DNA from: Closterium sp. NIES-65
Taxonomy: Eukaryota > Streptophyta > Zygnematophyceae > Desmidiales > Closteriaceae
Reading direction: 5' to 3'
Assembly: GCA_948144175.1 (NCBI GenBank)
Contig: CANXME010000419.1
Coordinates: 1-64,000 of the forward strand
Length of the DNA stretch: 64,000 nt
The position numbers and the translations under genes are program-made. Below are positions 61,901 through 64,000 of this stretch, in pieces; the first letter of the stretch is position 1; every line of letters starts with the position of its first letter. The notes beneath the pieces are model-generated. The model had not been told where the DNA came from, did no database searches, and saw only the letters and a list, made by a program, of their open reading frames with translations.

Positions 61901-62557
61901 CAGTGCCTCAGTAGACGTAGTACCTGAAGGCGTAGACTCACAAGCACATGAAGCAGCAGACTCACGAGCGCCTAGAGAAGCAGCCTCACCAGCACCTGGA
62001 GCAGGAGACGCACGAGCACCTAGAGCAGCAGCCTCACCGGCGCCTGGAGCAGCAGACTGGATACCGGGGTCAGGCGGCACACACAGGTGACAGGCTCCCT
62101 CGGCACTAGTAGACAATGCATACATTGTAGTGAGAATAGCATCATAGTCAAGAGCAAAGATATCTACCCCCTGCCTAAGCAGCTCCACCCAGTCGAGGAG
62201 CTCAGCGTCGTCGCCAAACTCTGTACGCCAAGCGTCGGTCAGACTGGCAAAGCAGCAAGACTTTGTGTGACCAGGCGTCCCGGAGGGCTGACCAGTCGGG
62301 ACACCCGTGCTAACAACGTACGGGCAGGGAGCAGTACTCAGCGACCCTCTACTCTCAGCGTACCACTCACGAAGCTGCTGGGGTGAACGAGTCTCGCGCA
62401 GACGACGCTGCTGGTGCACCGGGCCACTACAAGAAACTCCCAAACTACCCACTCCAGGACGACTCCCACTACTGCCACCCCGACAACCCCAACTAACGTA
62501 CCACTCACGAAGCTGCTGGGGCATGAGGGACACACGCGGACGGCCCTGGAGCTGCAT
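61901..62557 (-). pseudogene. Cop16 short Gag: doubled LREW module, no capsid core
   Basis: Opens MQLQGRPRVSLMPQQLREWY (62557), followed by SWGCRGGSSGSRPGVGSLG, a second SPQQLREWYAESRGSLSTAP, then the knuckle-like QPSGTPGHTKSCCFASLTD, with the first Cys replaced by Ser. TEFGDDAELLDWVELL, ALDYDAILTTMYALS and an AALGAGEAAAL-type decapeptide array lead to protease. Start chosen as the first ATG after the CTG run. The 330-residue capsid-like domain of Cop9 is missing at the same joint as in Cop10. Confidence 0.82.
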
Positions 62558-63904
62558 CTGGCCACACCAGGAGCAGCAGTAGAAGCAGTAGCAGCAGGAG
62601 CAGCAGTAGTAGTAACAGCAGCAGTAAGAGCAGTAGCAGCACGGGCAGGGCAGTGCTCACCAGTGGTGGGAAGGGCAGGCGCACGACGAAGGCGACTGCG
62701 GGGCCGCTACAGCGGTAGGGAGCTCCGCGCGTCGGCAGCTGCTGCAGGGGCGGCTGCTCCAGGGGCCAGGGGCGGCTGCTGTAGTGGTGGCTGCTCCAGA
62801 GGCGGCTGCTCCAGGGGCGGCTGCTCGAGGGGCCAGGGGCGGCTCCTGCAGTGGTGGCTGCTCCAGTGGCCAGGGGCGGCTGCTGCAGGGGCGGCCGCTC
62901 CAGGGGCCAGGGGCGGCTGCAGGTGCGGCTGCTCCAGGGGCCAGGGGCGGTTGCTGCAGTGGCGGCTGCTCTAGGGGCGACTGCTCCAGGGGCCAGGTGC
63001 GGGGTAGGGCAGGGCGACGCGGCGGGCAGGGGCGACGCCGCGGGCAGGGGCGACGCGGCGGGCACGGTGACGCAGCGGGTAGGGGCGACGCCGCGGGCAG
63101 GGGCGACGCCGCGGGCAGGGCGACGCGGCGGGCAGGGCGACGCGACGGGCAGGGGGCGACGACGCGTCAGCAGCTGGGCGTGGCCGCGTCAGTAGCAGGG
63201 TGCGGCCGCGTTAGTAACAGGGCGCGGCCGCGTCAGTAGAAGGGCGCGGCCGCGTCAGCAGAAGGGCGCGGCCGCGTCAGCTGCAGGGCTGGCGGGGCCG
63301 CGTCACGGCAGGGCGGGGCCGCGTCCGCGTCGGCGGCAGTGCGGGGCCACGACCGCTGCAGGCTGGGGCCGCGTCAGCGACAAGGCGGGGCCGCGACTGC
63401 GGCCTGACGGGGCCGCGACAGCGACCTGACGGGGTCGCGCGCTGGCCTGACGGGCCTGCAGAGGCTGCCTGCGGGCGGCGAGGGCCTGCAGGGGCGGCGC
63501 GCGGTTGGGCAGAGGCTGCGCACGGGCGGCGAGGGCCTGCAGGGGCGGCTTGGGGGCCTGACGGGCCTGCAAAGGCGGCTCGGGGGCCTGACGGGCCTGC
63601 AAAGGCGGCTCGAGGGCCTGACGGGCCTGCAGGGGCGGCTCGAGGGCCTTACTAGCTTGCAAGGGCGGCGCACTGGCCTAGGGCAGCAGGAGGCAGCGCG
63701 AGGGCTGCAGGAGGCAGCGCGAGGGCTGCAGGACGGCACGCGGGCAGAACGAAGGGCGGGGCGCGCGAGGGCGCACTAGCAGAAAAAGGCGCACGAGGGC
63801 GCACGAGTAGAGAAAGGCGCACGAGGGCGCATGTAAGGTAGGGCGCACAAGGGCGCTTCTAGCGGAATAGTGCGCCCGTAGTAGTAAGCGGTCCTAGGTG
63901 GCAA
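62558..63904 (-). repeat. Cop16 GC-rich leader, several tandem arrays
   Basis: From gag outward: a CTG/CTA run (62570-62640); GGCGGCTGCTCCAGGGGCCA units (62740-62995); GGCGACGCCGCGGGCAGGG units of 20-24 bp (63010-63150); GCGGCCGCGTCAGCAGAAGGGC units of about 23 bp (63175-63290); GGCCTGCAGGGGCGGCTCGA units of about 40 bp (63440-63660); GGCGCACGAGGGCGCA units (63755-63860). Six different short arrays in 1.3 kb. ORFs here are compositional. Confidence 0.75.
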
Positions 63905-64000
63905 CCTAGGCTCGTGATACCATGTCAAAATCAACAAGAGTGATTGCACTAGAAAAGTGTTGGGTACAAGTAGGAAACCCTAAACTTACTGTACCCCATA
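63905..64000 (-). repeat. Cop16 primer-binding site and start of 5' LTR
   Basis: PBS TGGTATCACGAGCCTAGG reads downward from 63922. The LTR begins at 63923 (TGTCAAAATCAACAAG on the plus strand, that is TTTTGACA at its minus-strand end) and is cut by the window at 64000, leaving 78 bp. Confidence 0.88.

Larger units (their letters stand above)
58402..64000 (-). mobile_element. Cop16: gag-core-deleted copia element, nearly whole
   Basis: 3' LTR (58402-58531), PPT, hairpin module, RT-RH, integrase, protease, short gag, 1.3-kb leader, PBS and the inner 78 bp of the 5' LTR (63923 on, running off the window). A single frame from 62557 to 58760 is broken only by three TAG codons. Both the gag core and the INT-RT insert are deleted, which makes it a compact, probably non-autonomous derivative. 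Inserted into the Cop15 3' UTR. Confidence 0.88.

Noticed and set aside
58760..62557. Reassigned genetic code with TAG as Gln
   Set aside because: TAG also replaces Trp codons (59324, 11127), and the natural RNase H end of Cop16, Cop4 and Cop8 uses TAG as a stop, so decay is the simpler reading.

Overview
The window is a eukaryotic, almost certainly plant-lineage (streptophyte-type), heterochromatic stretch built entirely of LTR retrotransposons nested in one another. The plant-type reading rests on three observations: primer-binding sites are variants of the initiator-tRNA-Met site TGGTATCAGAGC, a Ty3/gypsy copy carries an integrase chromodomain (chromovirus), and a copia family with ORF order gag-PR-INT-RT-RH dominates. 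I see no host gene, tRNA, rRNA or CRISPR array. The species is not determinable from the sequence; a GC-rich green alga or early land plant is a guess.

Names used here, left to right: Cop1 (-, 1-1612), Gyp1 (-, 1613-4021), Cop2 (-, 4022-4544), Cop3 (+, 4545-10217), Cop4 (+, a second copia lineage, about 10218-12556), Cop5 (+, about 12557-16427), a UBN2-like gag scrap (-, 16428-17225), Cop7 (+, in pieces at 17226-20478, 34125-36615, 42617-43002 and 43775-43950), Cop8 (+, 21294-24530 plus 31990-34124), Cop9 (-, 24531-31989, with both LTRs), Cop10 (-, 36616-42616), a solo LTR (43003-43774), Cop12 (-, a third copia lineage, 43951-48714), Cop13 (+, 48715-53132), a copia LTR stub (53133-53167), Gyp2 (-, chromovirus 3' half, 53168-55415), Cop15 (+, 55416-58401), Cop16 (-, 58402 to beyond the window end). 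The main family (Cop1, 3, 5, 7, 8, 9, 10, 13, 15, 16) has unusually short LTRs of about 120-137 bp beginning TGTCA, a 0.3-1.3 kb GC-rich satellite-like leader, a gag with an atypical zinc-knuckle-like motif, and a long hypervariable Gly/Ala-rich insert between integrase and reverse transcriptase.

The clearest structure is a nested tower. Cop9 is flanked by the 5-bp duplication TTGTT and has cut the pol frame of Cop8; removing Cop9 and one TTGTT restores the Cop8 frame. Cop8 in turn appears to separate two parts of Cop7, whose best-matching LTRs lie about 26.6 kb apart (17226 and 43828) with Cop8, Cop9, Cop10 and a solo LTR between them.

The most interesting signals are: (1) a three-hairpin RNA module conserved in the 3' UTR of six copies, with stem-preserving changes; (2) a repeated SPQQLREW-type module present both in gag and in the INT-RT insert; (3) a gag-core-deleted sub-lineage (Cop10, Cop16) with the same deletion joint; (4) nonsense decay dominated by CAG-to-TAG, as CHG methylation would give.
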